This document shows, one piece after another, positions 35,901 through 44,336 of a stretch of 64,000 bases of DNA; positions within the stretch are counted from its first letter, which is position 1, and each line of letters begins with the position of its first letter. The notes below the pieces were generated by a model, which did no database searches, was not told the DNA's origin, and saw only the letters and a program-made list of their open reading frames with translations. The stretch lies in the NCBI RefSeq assembly GCF_900108855.1, contig NZ_FNXY01000010.1, forward strand, positions 1-64,000, given 5' to 3'. A program made the position numbers and the translations under genes. The DNA is from Dyadobacter koreensis. Its GTDB lineage: Bacteria > Bacteroidota > Bacteroidia > Cytophagales > Spirosomataceae.

Positions 35901-35994
35901 TCGATTGTTTCCTTATAAACAGCGGGTATATGAATTGATTATTTATCATTGTCTCGCAAAACAATATGCTTCCGAAAAGTCCCGTCGAAGGTGA
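32944..35994 (+). CDS. LanB-like lantibiotic dehydratase (full-length, glutamylation plus elimination domains)
   Basis: 1016 residues, the normal size of a complete class I dehydratase. N-terminal glutamylation domain (~1-700) with R89-S-T-P-Y-G-L-F, the tRNA-Glu-dependent active-site signature of NisB-type enzymes. C-terminal elimination (SpaB_C) domain (~754-1010), beginning WLYLKIYAGEKT and containing R794-Y-x-D-P-x-x-H801-L-R-L-R. By family knowledge it glutamylates Ser/Thr of a leader-bound peptide and eliminates glutamate to give Dha/Dhb. In pinensin clusters this enzyme is split in two; here it is fused. No LanC cyclase, LanT transporter or leader protease gene is seen on either side. 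The substrate is probably the small peptide at 32338-32475. Confidence 0.92.
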   Translation: MIRHFDFFLLRRPALSVNQLYEFHQQLCNQTPETLLKNYYQNPLAQESIFVASSALYERFQIWLNGGEISENNKILNTLYKYLVRSGTRSTPYGLFSGCVFGTISSSTKFKISDSNQISRNSRIDFECLIAIKEWIIQQPTIQSQLKLFPNSSLYTVGQNYRYVEEHRQDLQRTYFISSIEGNEYLDNIFEAAQDGATIGELVELLVSGEIEHAEATIFIEELIINKILIFDLETVITGPGFLDVLISKLSSLQNTDFLTKQLRGFKIALTRQDERVVMYQQLRQDIDSLISVPVKQDFIQVDTFYSYSDCTIKTEVIHQIQRSLAKLMVLNQPFINKDLLQFKQKFMNRYEDQEVLLVKALDQETGVGYGLTSSFGAGYTPMIDNLIFPSAEDSQTAGAAGWWQKFILEKYTEVLREGSATIELTDEDLDNIARHKTADIPDVPNFYAFGNILSNSGEAMDQGHFTFNLGVCNGPSAVNIISRFYEGSQELLDHLRVCVKQEEEQNPDVIFAEIIYCPDSRAGNIMARPSLYQYEIPYMGKASVAKEFQIPVQDLMISVRAGAVMLRSRRLNKRIIPRLSNAHNYKTGLPIYRFLCDLQHQDAHLNLKFDWDFLADQKFLPQVKYQNIILQRAAWILEASEFKGALLNDVLKKLQKRGIPEKFVIVSGDNELFVDSNISYSLQLLIQAFHKEQTVLVKEFLLTPENCFLQHEGQKYASEVVIPFWNDHAAPIKGFSLENENDLERRFSIGSEWLYLKIYAGEKTCDTMLINDFYPLVRQLLEDKVIEKFFFIRYADPESHLRLRFYSKKQDFYQEVIKAIQDILQRNKEEDIVYKIQADTYNRELERYGNEYIGLCETLFHNDSMSILEFLWRSDNGYDENNRFIFAVRQINNLLSNADFSYTVRYEILDKLKENFFLEFNGDSGLRKQLGEKYREFRPMMELVLKAEQGAANIENRYLKELVENIQDRTQLLAIFASLIHMTINRLFPYKQRVYELIIYHCLAKQYASEKSRRR

Positions 35995-36263
35995 CTAGGT
36001 GATTGCTTCTTCATTATCAGGAAATTTGATCATATTATTCCTCAAAATTCTGGTTTATAACGTGAAGGTGTGGAGTTGTTCAACATGATTGTTGTGGATA
36101 ATCAGATTGTGTCAGATATTGTAGGATTAAAAATAATTTTTGAAAAGAAAAACGAACTTTTTGCTAACTGACATATCCTTAGGCATAATTATTGCTTTAC
36201 ACTTTGGATAAAATTTATTTACAGTACGTAAGCCTTTTCTGAAACTGCAAAAAAACTGACTTG

Positions 36264-37976
36264 ATGAGTTTAAATTTTTCTCGTGATCCAGGTGAAATGG
36301 TAAAGTTATTGCCAAAATCTCCGACAGGTATAGTCGGGCTGGACAAGATTACAGAGGGAGGTATTCCCAAGGATCGTCCTACATTGATTTGTGGCGGAGC
36401 AGGATGTGGAAAAACGTTGTTTTCCATGGAATTTATCGTACGTGGGGCAATTGAGTTTAATGAACCAGGCGTTTTTATGGCCTTTGAGGAAAAGGCTGAT
36501 GAATTGGCTGTGAATGTGGCTTCGTTAGGTTTTGACCTCGAAAAATTACAGGCTGCAAAGCTGATCAAGCTAGATCATGTCTATATAGAAAGAAGTGAAA
36601 TCGAGGAAACTGGCGAGTATGATCTTGACGGGATTTTTATTCGTCTTGGACATGCAATTGATAGCATTGGAGCAAAACGCGTAGTACTTGATACGATTGA
36701 AAACCTGTTTTCGAGCCTGAATAACCAAGCTATAATAAGAGCAGAATTAAGACGCCTTTTTCAATGGTTAAAAGAAAAAAAGGTTACTACCATCATTACC
36801 GGTGAAAAAGGTGACGGAACTTTTACGCGTCATGGTCTTGAAGAATATGTATCTGACTGCGTGATTCTTTTAGATCACCGGGTTACAAATCAAATATCAA
36901 CGCGCCTTCTGCGGGTTGTGAAATACCGTGGATCGGTACATGGAACGAATGAATATCCGTTTTTGATCGATCGTAGCGGTATTTCCGTATTGCCTGTTAC
37001 TTCGTTGACTTTGGAACATGAAGTTTCGACGATACGTGTGTCTTCCGGTATACCTGCCCTAGATAAAATGCTGGGAGGACAAGGCTTCTACAAGGGAAGC
37101 AGTGTTCTGGTTTCAGGTACTGCCGGAACGGGAAAGACCAGTATTGCGGGCTATTTTGCAAATGAAACCTGTAACAGGGGAGAGCGGTGTATCTTTTTTG
37201 CTTTTGAGGAATCTCCGAAGCAGATCGTTCGGAATATGACATCGATTGGTATAAATCTTCAGGATCATGTCAAAAATGGATTACTTAAATTCCATGCGTC
37301 GCGACCAACTTTAAACGGTCTCGAAATGCACCTGGTGGCTATTCATCAGATGGTTGAAGACTTCAAGCCCCAGACTGTAATTCTTGATCCGATCACCAAT
37401 CTTATCACCGTTGGGTCGGTGAGTGAGGTAAAAACGATGTTGATCCGTCTGATCGACTTTCTGCAATCTGAACAAATTACGGTAATGTTCACGGCGCTTA
37501 CGCTGAACAACATAGTAAATGAGCAGACAGATGAAGGAGTATCTTCGTTGGTCGACGCCTGGCTTTTGGTAAGAGATATCGAATTTAACGGCGAGCGCAA
37601 CCGCGGGATGTATGTTATGAAATCCAGAGGGATGAAACATTCAAACCAAGTCAGGGAATTTGTAATTTCTGATGAGGGACTGAACCTCGTGGATGTATAC
37701 TTAGGACCGGAAGGTGTGCTTACCGGCTCTGCAAGAGATGCCCAGCGGTTACAGGAAGAAACCGGGTCGGTTTTAAGGCAGCACGCGCTGACGATGAAGG
37801 ATATGGAGATCGATCGGAAACGTCGTGTTTTGGAAGCTAAAATTGCCAGTCTGAAAGAAGAATTTGATTCTGTCCAGGATGAACTGAACAAGAGTTATAT
37901 CGAAGACGAATTGAGAAAAGAAGTAATAGAGAAAAACCGGGAGCAGTTAATACGTAACCGTCATAACGAAGAATAA
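36264..37976 (+). CDS. kaiC: KaiC-like double-domain circadian-clock ATPase
   Basis: 570 residues from ATG 36264 (preceded by an in-frame TTG). Two RecA-like KaiC domains: CI (~1-240), Walker A G44-GAGCGK-T51 and catalytic glutamates in FEEKADE; CII (~250-480), Walker A G285-TAGTGK-T292 and FEESPKQ. The autophosphorylation pair that is Ser431-Thr432 in Synechococcus is S427-S428 here ([13 protein letters not shown]). A ~90-residue charged coiled-coil tail follows (~480-570), unlike the KaiA-binding tail of cyanobacterial KaiC. It heads an operon with two kaiB genes and a histidine kinase (22-bp gap to kaiB1). No kaiA is present. The role in a non-phototroph is unknown: a damped timer or stress signalling. 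Confidence 0.93.
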   Translation: MSLNFSRDPGEMVKLLPKSPTGIVGLDKITEGGIPKDRPTLICGGAGCGKTLFSMEFIVRGAIEFNEPGVFMAFEEKADELAVNVASLGFDLEKLQAAKLIKLDHVYIERSEIEETGEYDLDGIFIRLGHAIDSIGAKRVVLDTIENLFSSLNNQAIIRAELRRLFQWLKEKKVTTIITGEKGDGTFTRHGLEEYVSDCVILLDHRVTNQISTRLLRVVKYRGSVHGTNEYPFLIDRSGISVLPVTSLTLEHEVSTIRVSSGIPALDKMLGGQGFYKGSSVLVSGTAGTGKTSIAGYFANETCNRGERCIFFAFEESPKQIVRNMTSIGINLQDHVKNGLLKFHASRPTLNGLEMHLVAIHQMVEDFKPQTVILDPITNLITVGSVSEVKTMLIRLIDFLQSEQITVMFTALTLNNIVNEQTDEGVSSLVDAWLLVRDIEFNGERNRGMYVMKSRGMKHSNQVREFVISDEGLNLVDVYLGPEGVLTGSARDAQRLQEETGSVLRQHALTMKDMEIDRKRRVLEAKIASLKEEFDSVQDELNKSYIEDELRKEVIEKNREQLIRNRHNEE

Positions 37977-37998
37977 GCTTAGGCAGTCAGAAAAACCT

Positions 37999-38298
37999 AT
38001 GGAATCAACAGAAGAAATTTGGGAGCTTCGGCTCTATGTGGCCGGTAAAACAATGAAATCTGTCACTGCCCTGAGTAATTTGAATAAGTATTGTGAGGAG
38101 CATTTGAAGGATAAATATGTAATCGAAGTTATAGATTTGTTGGTTCAGCCTCAACTGGCGGAAGGTGACCAGATCCTGGCGATCCCGACATTGGTGAAAA
38201 AAGTGCCGGAACCAATCAGAAAGATCATTGGTGATCTTTCGAATGAGGAAAAGGTTTTGGTCGGCTTGAATATTCGCCCGGCGAGGAGAGTAGAATGA
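37999..38298 (+). CDS. kaiB: KaiB-like protein 1
   Basis: 99 residues, thioredoxin-like KaiB fold: [40 protein letters not shown] (split motif VIDLL, QPQLAE), and [20 protein letters not shown]. The KaiB signature VxxPxLAExxxIxAIPTLxK is nearly complete. In cyanobacteria KaiB switches fold to bind the CI ring of KaiC and sequester partners. It lies 22 bp after kaiC and its stop overlaps the ATG of a second kaiB by 4 bp (ATGA at 38295). Confidence 0.93.
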   Translation: MESTEEIWELRLYVAGKTMKSVTALSNLNKYCEEHLKDKYVIEVIDLLVQPQLAEGDQILAIPTLVKKVPEPIRKIIGDLSNEEKVLVGLNIRPARRVE

Positions 38299-38612
38299 GT
38301 GAATTTTCAGGCCCACATGATATGGACGATACTACTCGCAAAGACGATAGATATGTTTTACGGTTATTTGTAACCGGGGCCTCGACCAATTCTGTCAGGG
38401 CAATCAGTAATATTAAACAGATTTGTGAAGAATACATTCCTGATAGGTATTCGTTGGAAATAATAGATGTATATCAACAAAAAAAGATTGCTGAAAGCGA
38501 GCAGATCATAGCGCTGCCGTTGTTGATCAAAAGTTTTCCATTACCTGAAAGGAGATTCATCGGCGATATGTCTGACACCAATCGGGTACTTAAAGGATTA
38601 GGACTTTCTTAG
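38295..38612 (+). CDS. KaiB-like protein 2
   Basis: 105 residues, a second, clearly diverged KaiB homologue: a ~16-residue acidic N-terminal extension, then [60 protein letters not shown] (only described in part: [15 protein letters not shown]). It is shorter at the C-terminus than KaiB1, lacking the basic tail. The start overlaps the kaiB1 stop, so translation is likely coupled. One copy may bind KaiC and the other the kinase, as happens with the KaiB-like domain of cyanobacterial SasA; this is inference. Confidence 0.9.
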   Translation: MSEFSGPHDMDDTTRKDDRYVLRLFVTGASTNSVRAISNIKQICEEYIPDRYSLEIIDVYQQKKIAESEQIIALPLLIKSFPLPERRFIGDMSDTNRVLKGLGLS

Positions 38613-38621
38613 TAATATTTA

Positions 38622-39920
38622 ATGAATCCAATAAAAACGTACGATCAGCTTGTAAAGGAAAACGAGAGCTTACACTGGCAACTGGAGGAAGCAACGGATA
38701 TTATTCATGCCATCCGTACAGGCCAGATCGATGCGCTGGTTGTTAAAAAAGAAGATGGGCATGAACTCTACACACTTAAAACAGCAGATCAGACTTACAG
38801 GGTTTTTATTGAAAAAATGAATGAAGGCGCCGTGACGCTGAACAATGAAGGGATTATTCTTTATTGTAATTCTATGTTTGCGTCGATGGTTAACGTGCCG
38901 CTTTCCAAGGTGATCGGACTTTCATTTGATACATTCATCCCAAAGGAATGCCTTGAAGATTATAAGGACATATTTAAAAAAGGTTGGACTCAGGACGGAA
39001 AATTCGAAATTTCGATCAGCAGTCATGAAAGCCTGATCCCCTGTCAGCTTTCAGTAACGACGCTTGAACTCGATGAGGGCGTTTCTTTAAGTATCATTAT
39101 CACTGATCTGTCCTACCAGAAAGAGATTCAGCGTCTTTTGAAATTGAATAATGAAAGGCTTGAAAGCATGAATGCTGCTTTGGAAATCAGCAACCATGAT
39201 TTACAGCAATTTGCTTCCGTAGCTTCGCATGATTTGCAGGAGCCGTTGCGGAAAATCCTGATTTTTTCGGGTTTATTAAAGAGTCGTCATATGCAGGAAT
39301 TGCCGGAAGAAAGCCTGCAGTATCTGGAAAAGATCATCGCATCTTCCGGAAGAATGAAAACGATGATCATCGATATTTTGACGTATTCAGGTTTGTCGGT
39401 TAATGATAATCATTTCGAGCAGATCGAATTAAATGTCGTTATTAACGAAGTTCTGGAAGATTTTGAAATTCTGATTAATGAAAAAGGGGCAACTTTCGAA
39501 ATTGGAGAATTGCCAGTCGTTGAAGTGAATAAGGGGCAGATCAGGCAGGTTTTTCAAAATCTTATTGGTAATGCTTTGAAATTTTCAAAACCTGATGAGC
39601 CGCCTGTTATCAGAATCGAAGCTCTTGCGGGTGACGATAATCAATCGGGGTTTCCATCATCATATTGCCGGATATCTGTATCGGATAACGGAATCGGTTT
39701 TGACGAAAAATATGGAGATAAAATCTTTTCGTTATTTCAGCGACTTAATACCAAAGATAAATACGAAGGATCTGGTATCGGGCTTGCGATCACCAAGAAG
39801 ATTCTGGATAAACATAATGGAATTATTACTGCGAGCAGCAGAGAAAATATAGGTTCCGAATTTATTGTCTGCCTGCCGTATAAACAAAAGACAGAAGAAG
39901 AAAGTGATACGGAAAACTAA
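38622..39920 (+). CDS. Soluble PAS-domain sensor histidine kinase (Kai-associated)
   Basis: 432 residues with no membrane segment. N-terminal coiled coil (~5-35; [18 protein letters not shown]), a PAS domain (~60-175; [18 protein letters not shown]), coiled linker (~175-195), HisKA with phospho-acceptor H203 ([12 protein letters not shown]), and HATPase_c ([33 protein letters not shown]). It begins 9 bp after kaiB2, forming one operon with kaiC-kaiB-kaiB. By analogy to SasA in cyanobacteria it may transmit KaiC state to a response regulator, none of which is encoded next to it. Confidence 0.92.
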   Translation: MNPIKTYDQLVKENESLHWQLEEATDIIHAIRTGQIDALVVKKEDGHELYTLKTADQTYRVFIEKMNEGAVTLNNEGIILYCNSMFASMVNVPLSKVIGLSFDTFIPKECLEDYKDIFKKGWTQDGKFEISISSHESLIPCQLSVTTLELDEGVSLSIIITDLSYQKEIQRLLKLNNERLESMNAALEISNHDLQQFASVASHDLQEPLRKILIFSGLLKSRHMQELPEESLQYLEKIIASSGRMKTMIIDILTYSGLSVNDNHFEQIELNVVINEVLEDFEILINEKGATFEIGELPVVEVNKGQIRQVFQNLIGNALKFSKPDEPPVIRIEALAGDDNQSGFPSSYCRISVSDNGIGFDEKYGDKIFSLFQRLNTKDKYEGSGIGLAITKKILDKHNGIITASSRENIGSEFIVCLPYKQKTEEESDTEN

Positions 39921-39944
39921 TCAGGTCTGTATCATTTTCATTTT

Positions 39945-40898
39945 TTAATTAACAACATTTATCGCTTCCCCCTTTATAAACGCAGCCAGATTCTCCGCGA
40001 CCATTTGCAGCAACCTTTTTCTTGATTCAAAGGATGCCCACGCTATATGGGGCGTGATCAAACAATTCGGAACTGCAAATAATGGATTATCTGCCTTTGG
40101 CGGTTCTGCGGAAAGTACATCCAAACCGGCTCCTGCGATCCATTTATTTTTTAGAGCATTTGCAAGATCTTCTTCGACGATAAGCGGTCCACGTCCTGTA
40201 TTTAATAAATAAGATGTCGGTTTCATCCACGATAATCGCTCCGCATTGATCAGATTTTTTGTTTCCTCTGTCAACGGGCAGTGCAGACTTATCACATCAC
40301 TCTGCCTGAAGAGATGTTCGAGGGAGACCATTTCGATCTCGGTATTGTGAGTCTGTTCAGGATTTTTACGGTAGGCAATAACTTTCATTCCGAAAGCCGA
40401 AGCAATTTTTGCTACGTGCGACCCAATGTCTCCCAAACCAACTAATCCCATTGTTTTTCCAGCCAGCTCAACCAAGGGAGTTTTCCAATAACAGAAATCA
40501 GCCGATGCTGACCAATCGCCATTCATAACACTTTGGCTGTGCAACTCAATATGATTTACCAGTGCCAAAAGTAGGGCAAAAGTATGCTGAGCTACTGACA
40601 GCGGTCCATAAGCTTTGACATTTGTTACAACGATCCCATGTTTTTGTGTTGAATTTATATCAACGTTATTGTATCCTGTCGCGCAAACGCCGATGTATTT
40701 CAGCCTGGGCAGCTGACTTAAAATCGATTCAGTCAAAATCACTTTATTTACTAAAACGGCATCGGCGTCAATCGCTCTTTCAACAATCTGTTCAGGACTT
40801 GAACGATCATAAACGGTAACTTTTCCTAATGAATTAACCGGCGCCCAATCCTGATCGCCGGGATTTAGCGTATATCCGTCGAGGATGACAATGTTCAT
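39945..40898 (-). CDS. D-2-hydroxyacid dehydrogenase (glycerate/hydroxypyruvate-type)
   Basis: 317 residues. NAD-dependent D-isomer-specific 2-hydroxyacid dehydrogenase: Rossmann motif GLGDIGSHVA, catalytic Arg in NTGRGPLI, Glu in DVLSAEPP, His in ITPHIAWAS. The N-terminal MNIVILDGYTLNPGDQDW is characteristic of the glycerate-dehydrogenase (HprA-like) branch, so hydroxypyruvate/glycerate is the most likely substrate. It is convergent with the Kai kinase (24 bp between stops) and preceded by an AT-rich region with repeated AATCTGATT motifs. Confidence 0.88.
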   Translation of the reverse strand: MNIVILDGYTLNPGDQDWAPVNSLGKVTVYDRSSPEQIVERAIDADAVLVNKVILTESILSQLPRLKYIGVCATGYNNVDINSTQKHGIVVTNVKAYGPLSVAQHTFALLLALVNHIELHSQSVMNGDWSASADFCYWKTPLVELAGKTMGLVGLGDIGSHVAKIASAFGMKVIAYRKNPEQTHNTEIEMVSLEHLFRQSDVISLHCPLTEETKNLINAERLSWMKPTSYLLNTGRGPLIVEEDLANALKNKWIAGAGLDVLSAEPPKADNPLFAVPNCLITPHIAWASFESRKRLLQMVAENLAAFIKGEAINVVN

Positions 40899-40909
40899 GT
40901 AGTACGTTT

Positions 40910-41015
40910 AATCTGATTTATTAATGTTAAAATCTGATTGTCAGATTTTGAGATAGGCAGAACCTGATGTTGAAATTACATAACTTCAATTTTCAATTTA
41001 CATAAAATCTGATTT
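40910..41015. repeat. Repeated AATCTGATT motifs and small hairpin upstream of the dehydrogenase
   Basis: AATCTGATT occurs at 40910, 40931 and 41006; the second copy forms a perfect 9-bp hairpin AAAATCTGA/TCAGATTTT (40929-40937 with 40941-40949, 3-nt loop). Possible operator array or 5'-leader element of the minus-strand dehydrogenase. Confidence 0.4.
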
Positions 41016-41026
41016 GAAATTAAATA

Positions 41027-41067
41027 AAAAATCCCTCCCGGCATGATCAGTGCTAGGAGGGATTTTT
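41027..41067 (-). terminator. Terminator after the M1 peptidase gene
   Basis: AAAAATCCCTCC (41027-41038) and GGAGGGATTTTT (41056-41067) pair perfectly (12 bp). On the minus strand the stem ends in a T-run, just beyond the peptidase stop; it can work in both directions. Confidence 0.8.
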
Positions 41068-41090
41068 ACTATTAATCGAAATAAGTCATG

Positions 41091-43469
41091 TTAATTTTTA
41101 GGTTCTCCACCAACTTTGCCAGCACCCGCTCCCTGCTGTTGCATAGGATTTTGCGGACGGCGCATTTGTGATTGTTTGAAGATCTGGAAGCGCGTTGGTT
41201 TGGCAACGCGCGGGAATGAATTATTTTCAGTATCAATATCGGCAATCTGGTAATATGGATCCAGCGTCCACTGAACTACTTTTTTAGACGTCGATACTAC
41301 TTTGTTAATTTGCTGGTCATTAAAACGCCAGATCTCGGCAGGGAAAGTTACCAGTGAATCTGTCCCGTCTTCAAAGCCCATTTTAACAATTACCGGCATT
41401 GGCAGACCACCTTTATTTTTAATTGAAAGCGTATAAAAATTAGTATGGTTTTGGACCAGAGTTTTTTCTGCCGGAGACAAAGTAGCAAGATATTGCTCAT
41501 ACTTCTGCTTATCTGCATCCGTCACTTTGTATGGATCGTAAGTGTTATAGAAATCATTCATCGTCGAATCCTGAGCAACAACAGTCTTGGATTTATCCGC
41601 AGCGTCACGAATTTTACTGATCGTCTGCGCTTTTGCTGCCGCCTCTTTGCGAGCCAGTTCTTTTTCAATTTCCGGATTCTGTGTATCCACACTAAACCAG
41701 TTAACACTTACCAAATCCTGATCAACAGGTTCTACACCATAAAACCAGCCTTTCCAGAACCAGTCAAGGTCTACGCCGGAAGCATCTTCCATGGTACGGA
41801 AAAAGTCTGACGGAGTTGGGCTTTTGAATCTCCAGCGGGTTGCATATTCCTTGAAGGCATGATCAAATAATTCACGGCCCATAACGGTTTCCCGTAAAAT
41901 ATTCAATGCCGTTGCTGGTTTTGCATAAGCGTTTGGCCCAAGTCCGATAACGTTTTCAGCAGATGACATGATAGGAGATAACACCGATTTGTCAGAAGAC
42001 ATATAATCTGTAATGAACATCGGCTCTCCGCGGCGTGTCGGATAATTGAAATCCCATTCTTTTTCAGCCAGATACTGGCAGAAAGTATTCAAACCTTCAT
42101 CCATCCAGGCCCATTGACGTTCGTCAGAGTTCACGATCATTGGGAAAAAGTTGTGACCAACTTCATGAATAATTACTCCGATCATACCGTATTTTACCTG
42201 CTCGCTATAAGTTCCGTCTTCTTCCGGACGGCCGCCGTTAAAGCTGATCATCGGATATTCCATCCCACCTCCGGAGGTTGCGTGACAGGAAATTGCAACC
42301 GGGTAAGGATATTCAAAAGTGCGGTTACCGTAAGATTTCAAAGTATGTGCAACGGCCCGGGTTGAGTATTGCTCCCAAAGTGGATTCCCCTCTTTTGGAT
42401 AAAACGACATACACCAGATTTTGCGACCGTTTTTATAAACATCGCTTTGCATTGCATCCCAGATAAATTTACGACTGCTTGAGAACGCGAAATCACGAAC
42501 GTTATCTGCTTTGTATAACCACGTCTTTTTACCTACCGATTTGTTTTCACGTTTTTCCGCTTTTTCAGCCTCTGCCTGAGTTACAATGATTACCGGTGTT
42601 TTTGAAGTTTCAGCCTGTTTCAAACGTTGTTTCTGTGTAGCAGTCAATACCTGCGCATAATTCTGACATTCACCTGACGCGGCCACAATATGGTCGGCCG
42701 GCGCCGTGATGGCCACTTTATAATTTCCGAAAATCAAAGCAAATTCACCTTGTCCCAGGAATTGTTTGTGGTTCCATCCGTTTACGTCATCATAAGGTGC
42801 CAAACGTGGGAACCAGTGCGCGATGAAATAATTTGCATTTCCGTCTTTCGGGAAAAACTCGTATCCGCTACGACCATAGTATTCGGTGATATTGTAACTC
42901 CAGTCTACACCGAAAACAACACTCATGCCTGGTTTTAGTGGTGTCGGCAAATCAATACGCATCATCGTGTTGTTGATGGTATATTTAAGCGGATTTCCTG
43001 CTTTGTCCTTTACTTTCGAGATTTCGTAGCCATACTCAACTTTTGGATCCAGGTTCGAGCCACGACCATTGTTCAATCCCTGAAGCTGGGTTGTGCTCAT
43101 TCCTTTTTCATTGATCGTTCCGGTACGGCTTGTTGCACCGATACCATCTTTTTTGAAAAGATTCTGCTCCAGTTGCAGCCAGATGTATTTCAGCTCATCC
43201 GGAGAATTGTTAAAAAAGGTAATGTTTTCAGAACCGATGATACGACGTTTCTCATCATCCAGTTCTACTTTAATGTCATAATCTGCGCGCATCTGCCAGT
43301 ACTCTTTTCCCGGTGCTCCGGATGCGGTTCGATAGGTGTTAGGGGTTGGTAAGACAGTTCCCAATTGCTCGAACCTGTCATTGGCCTTGTAATTGGGTGA
43401 AGTTGGAAGCTGCTGGGCATTAACCGCCAGAGACAGCAACATTAAAAAAGGTAATAGCAGGTTTCTCAT
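41091..43469 (-). CDS. M1 family zinc aminopeptidase, secreted
   Basis: 792 residues. Signal peptide (1-18, AVNAQ). M1 gluzincin: zinc motif H435-E436-V-G-H439 with third ligand E458 (19 residues on, WMDEGLNTF), and the exopeptidase GGMEYP motif in place of GxMEN. Length and the C-terminal beta domain fit the Bacteroidota periplasmic/outer-membrane M1 group. The last ~40 residues are rich in Q, P and G (PQNPMQQQGAGAG). It removes N-terminal residues from peptides. It lies 40 bp after the HupE-like gene on the same strand and is followed by a strong terminator. Confidence 0.92.
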   Translation of the reverse strand: MRNLLLPFLMLLSLAVNAQQLPTSPNYKANDRFEQLGTVLPTPNTYRTASGAPGKEYWQMRADYDIKVELDDEKRRIIGSENITFFNNSPDELKYIWLQLEQNLFKKDGIGATSRTGTINEKGMSTTQLQGLNNGRGSNLDPKVEYGYEISKVKDKAGNPLKYTINNTMMRIDLPTPLKPGMSVVFGVDWSYNITEYYGRSGYEFFPKDGNANYFIAHWFPRLAPYDDVNGWNHKQFLGQGEFALIFGNYKVAITAPADHIVAASGECQNYAQVLTATQKQRLKQAETSKTPVIIVTQAEAEKAEKRENKSVGKKTWLYKADNVRDFAFSSSRKFIWDAMQSDVYKNGRKIWCMSFYPKEGNPLWEQYSTRAVAHTLKSYGNRTFEYPYPVAISCHATSGGGMEYPMISFNGGRPEEDGTYSEQVKYGMIGVIIHEVGHNFFPMIVNSDERQWAWMDEGLNTFCQYLAEKEWDFNYPTRRGEPMFITDYMSSDKSVLSPIMSSAENVIGLGPNAYAKPATALNILRETVMGRELFDHAFKEYATRWRFKSPTPSDFFRTMEDASGVDLDWFWKGWFYGVEPVDQDLVSVNWFSVDTQNPEIEKELARKEAAAKAQTISKIRDAADKSKTVVAQDSTMNDFYNTYDPYKVTDADKQKYEQYLATLSPAEKTLVQNHTNFYTLSIKNKGGLPMPVIVKMGFEDGTDSLVTFPAEIWRFNDQQINKVVSTSKKVVQWTLDPYYQIADIDTENNSFPRVAKPTRFQIFKQSQMRRPQNPMQQQGAGAGKVGGEPKN

Positions 43470-43509
43470 AATAATTGGAGTGTTATCAATTGCGCGATTA
43501 ATTTACGGA

Positions 43510-44118
43510 TTATCCTAAGATTTCTCTAAAAAGCTCATTATTAATGATCAGCGATATTGCCATTCCTACAATAATTCCCGAGATAATATCATTCCACCTT
43601 AGTTTGGACAGGCGAAGAATTTCTATCGCCAGAAAAGCGATTGCAAGAATGATAAATACAATGATCAGCTGACCCAGTTCCAGTCCAATATTGAAACCCA
43701 AAAGTGGCTCGACAATATCCGCTTCTTTGCCAAGCAGTGCCCGCAGGTAATTAGAAAATCCTAAACCGTGGACTAATCCGAAAGTAAGTGCCAGCGGATA
43801 ACGCGGGCTGTAAGTTTTTTCTCTTATGTAAGAACTCTTTGGTGTTTTATGAAAGAAATTCAGGATTGCCGTGAAAAGAATAGTTATCGGAATGAGCAAT
43901 TCAATAACATCGGGGCGAATGGAAATCATACCCATGGTGGAAAGCGCCAGTGTTATCGAATGACCTATCGTAAATGCTGTTACGAGAATGATAACTTTTT
44001 TCCAGTCAATAAGCGTATAAATTGTACAAAGCGCAGCAATGAAGAGAATGTGATCGTAACCATTGGAATCCGTGATATGATCGAAACCCAATTGAAGATA
44101 TGCTTGAAATTCGGACAT
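43510..44118 (-). CDS. HupE/UreJ-type membrane protein
   Basis: 202 residues, about six hydrophobic segments. Conserved HupE/UreJ_2 features: GFDHITDSNGYDHILFI with two His/Asp pairs, TAFTIGHSITL, and GLVHGLGFSNYL; these His-containing motifs may bind nickel or another metal. It was first linked to hydrogenase or urease loci, but in Bacteroidota it often stands alone, and no hydrogenase or urease genes occur here. It may be the first gene of an operon with the M1 peptidase (40-bp gap); relation to a metalloenzyme is speculative. Confidence 0.88.
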   Translation of the reverse strand: MSEFQAYLQLGFDHITDSNGYDHILFIAALCTIYTLIDWKKVIILVTAFTIGHSITLALSTMGMISIRPDVIELLIPITILFTAILNFFHKTPKSSYIREKTYSPRYPLALTFGLVHGLGFSNYLRALLGKEADIVEPLLGFNIGLELGQLIIVFIILAIAFLAIEILRLSKLRWNDIISGIIVGMAISLIINNELFREILG

Positions 44119-44273
44119 GAAAAGGAATTAATTTGATGGGTTAGGTGAGAAGGAATGTAGCCATTCGCATACTTGCCAAAACAAAGTTCCGAAGTTATTT
44201 CATTCGATAGAGGAAAACAATGTTTGAAGAAAAATGTCAGCCTTTAAAAATACAATAATCGCTGCGTTACATC

Positions 44274-44307
44274 AAAAAAGACCGGAAGCAAATGCTCCCG
44301 GCCTTTT
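44274..44307 (-). terminator. Terminator after the beta-helix lipoprotein gene
   Basis: On the minus strand AAAAGGCCGGGAGC pairs with GCTTCCGGTCTTTT around a 4-nt loop, two G-U pairs, followed by a T-run. The plus-strand version would have mismatches, so it serves the minus-strand gene. Confidence 0.75.
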
Positions 44308-44336
44308 CAAATTCTGACACCAATTATATAAGATTA

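Noticed and set aside
36084-36170. 28-codon ORF between lanB and kaiC as a second precursor peptide
   Set aside because: No leader motif and only one Ser; nothing supports translation.
41027-41067. Perfect 12-bp inverted repeat as transposon ends
   Set aside because: Located just after the M1 gene stop with a T-run on the minus strand; a terminator explains it.
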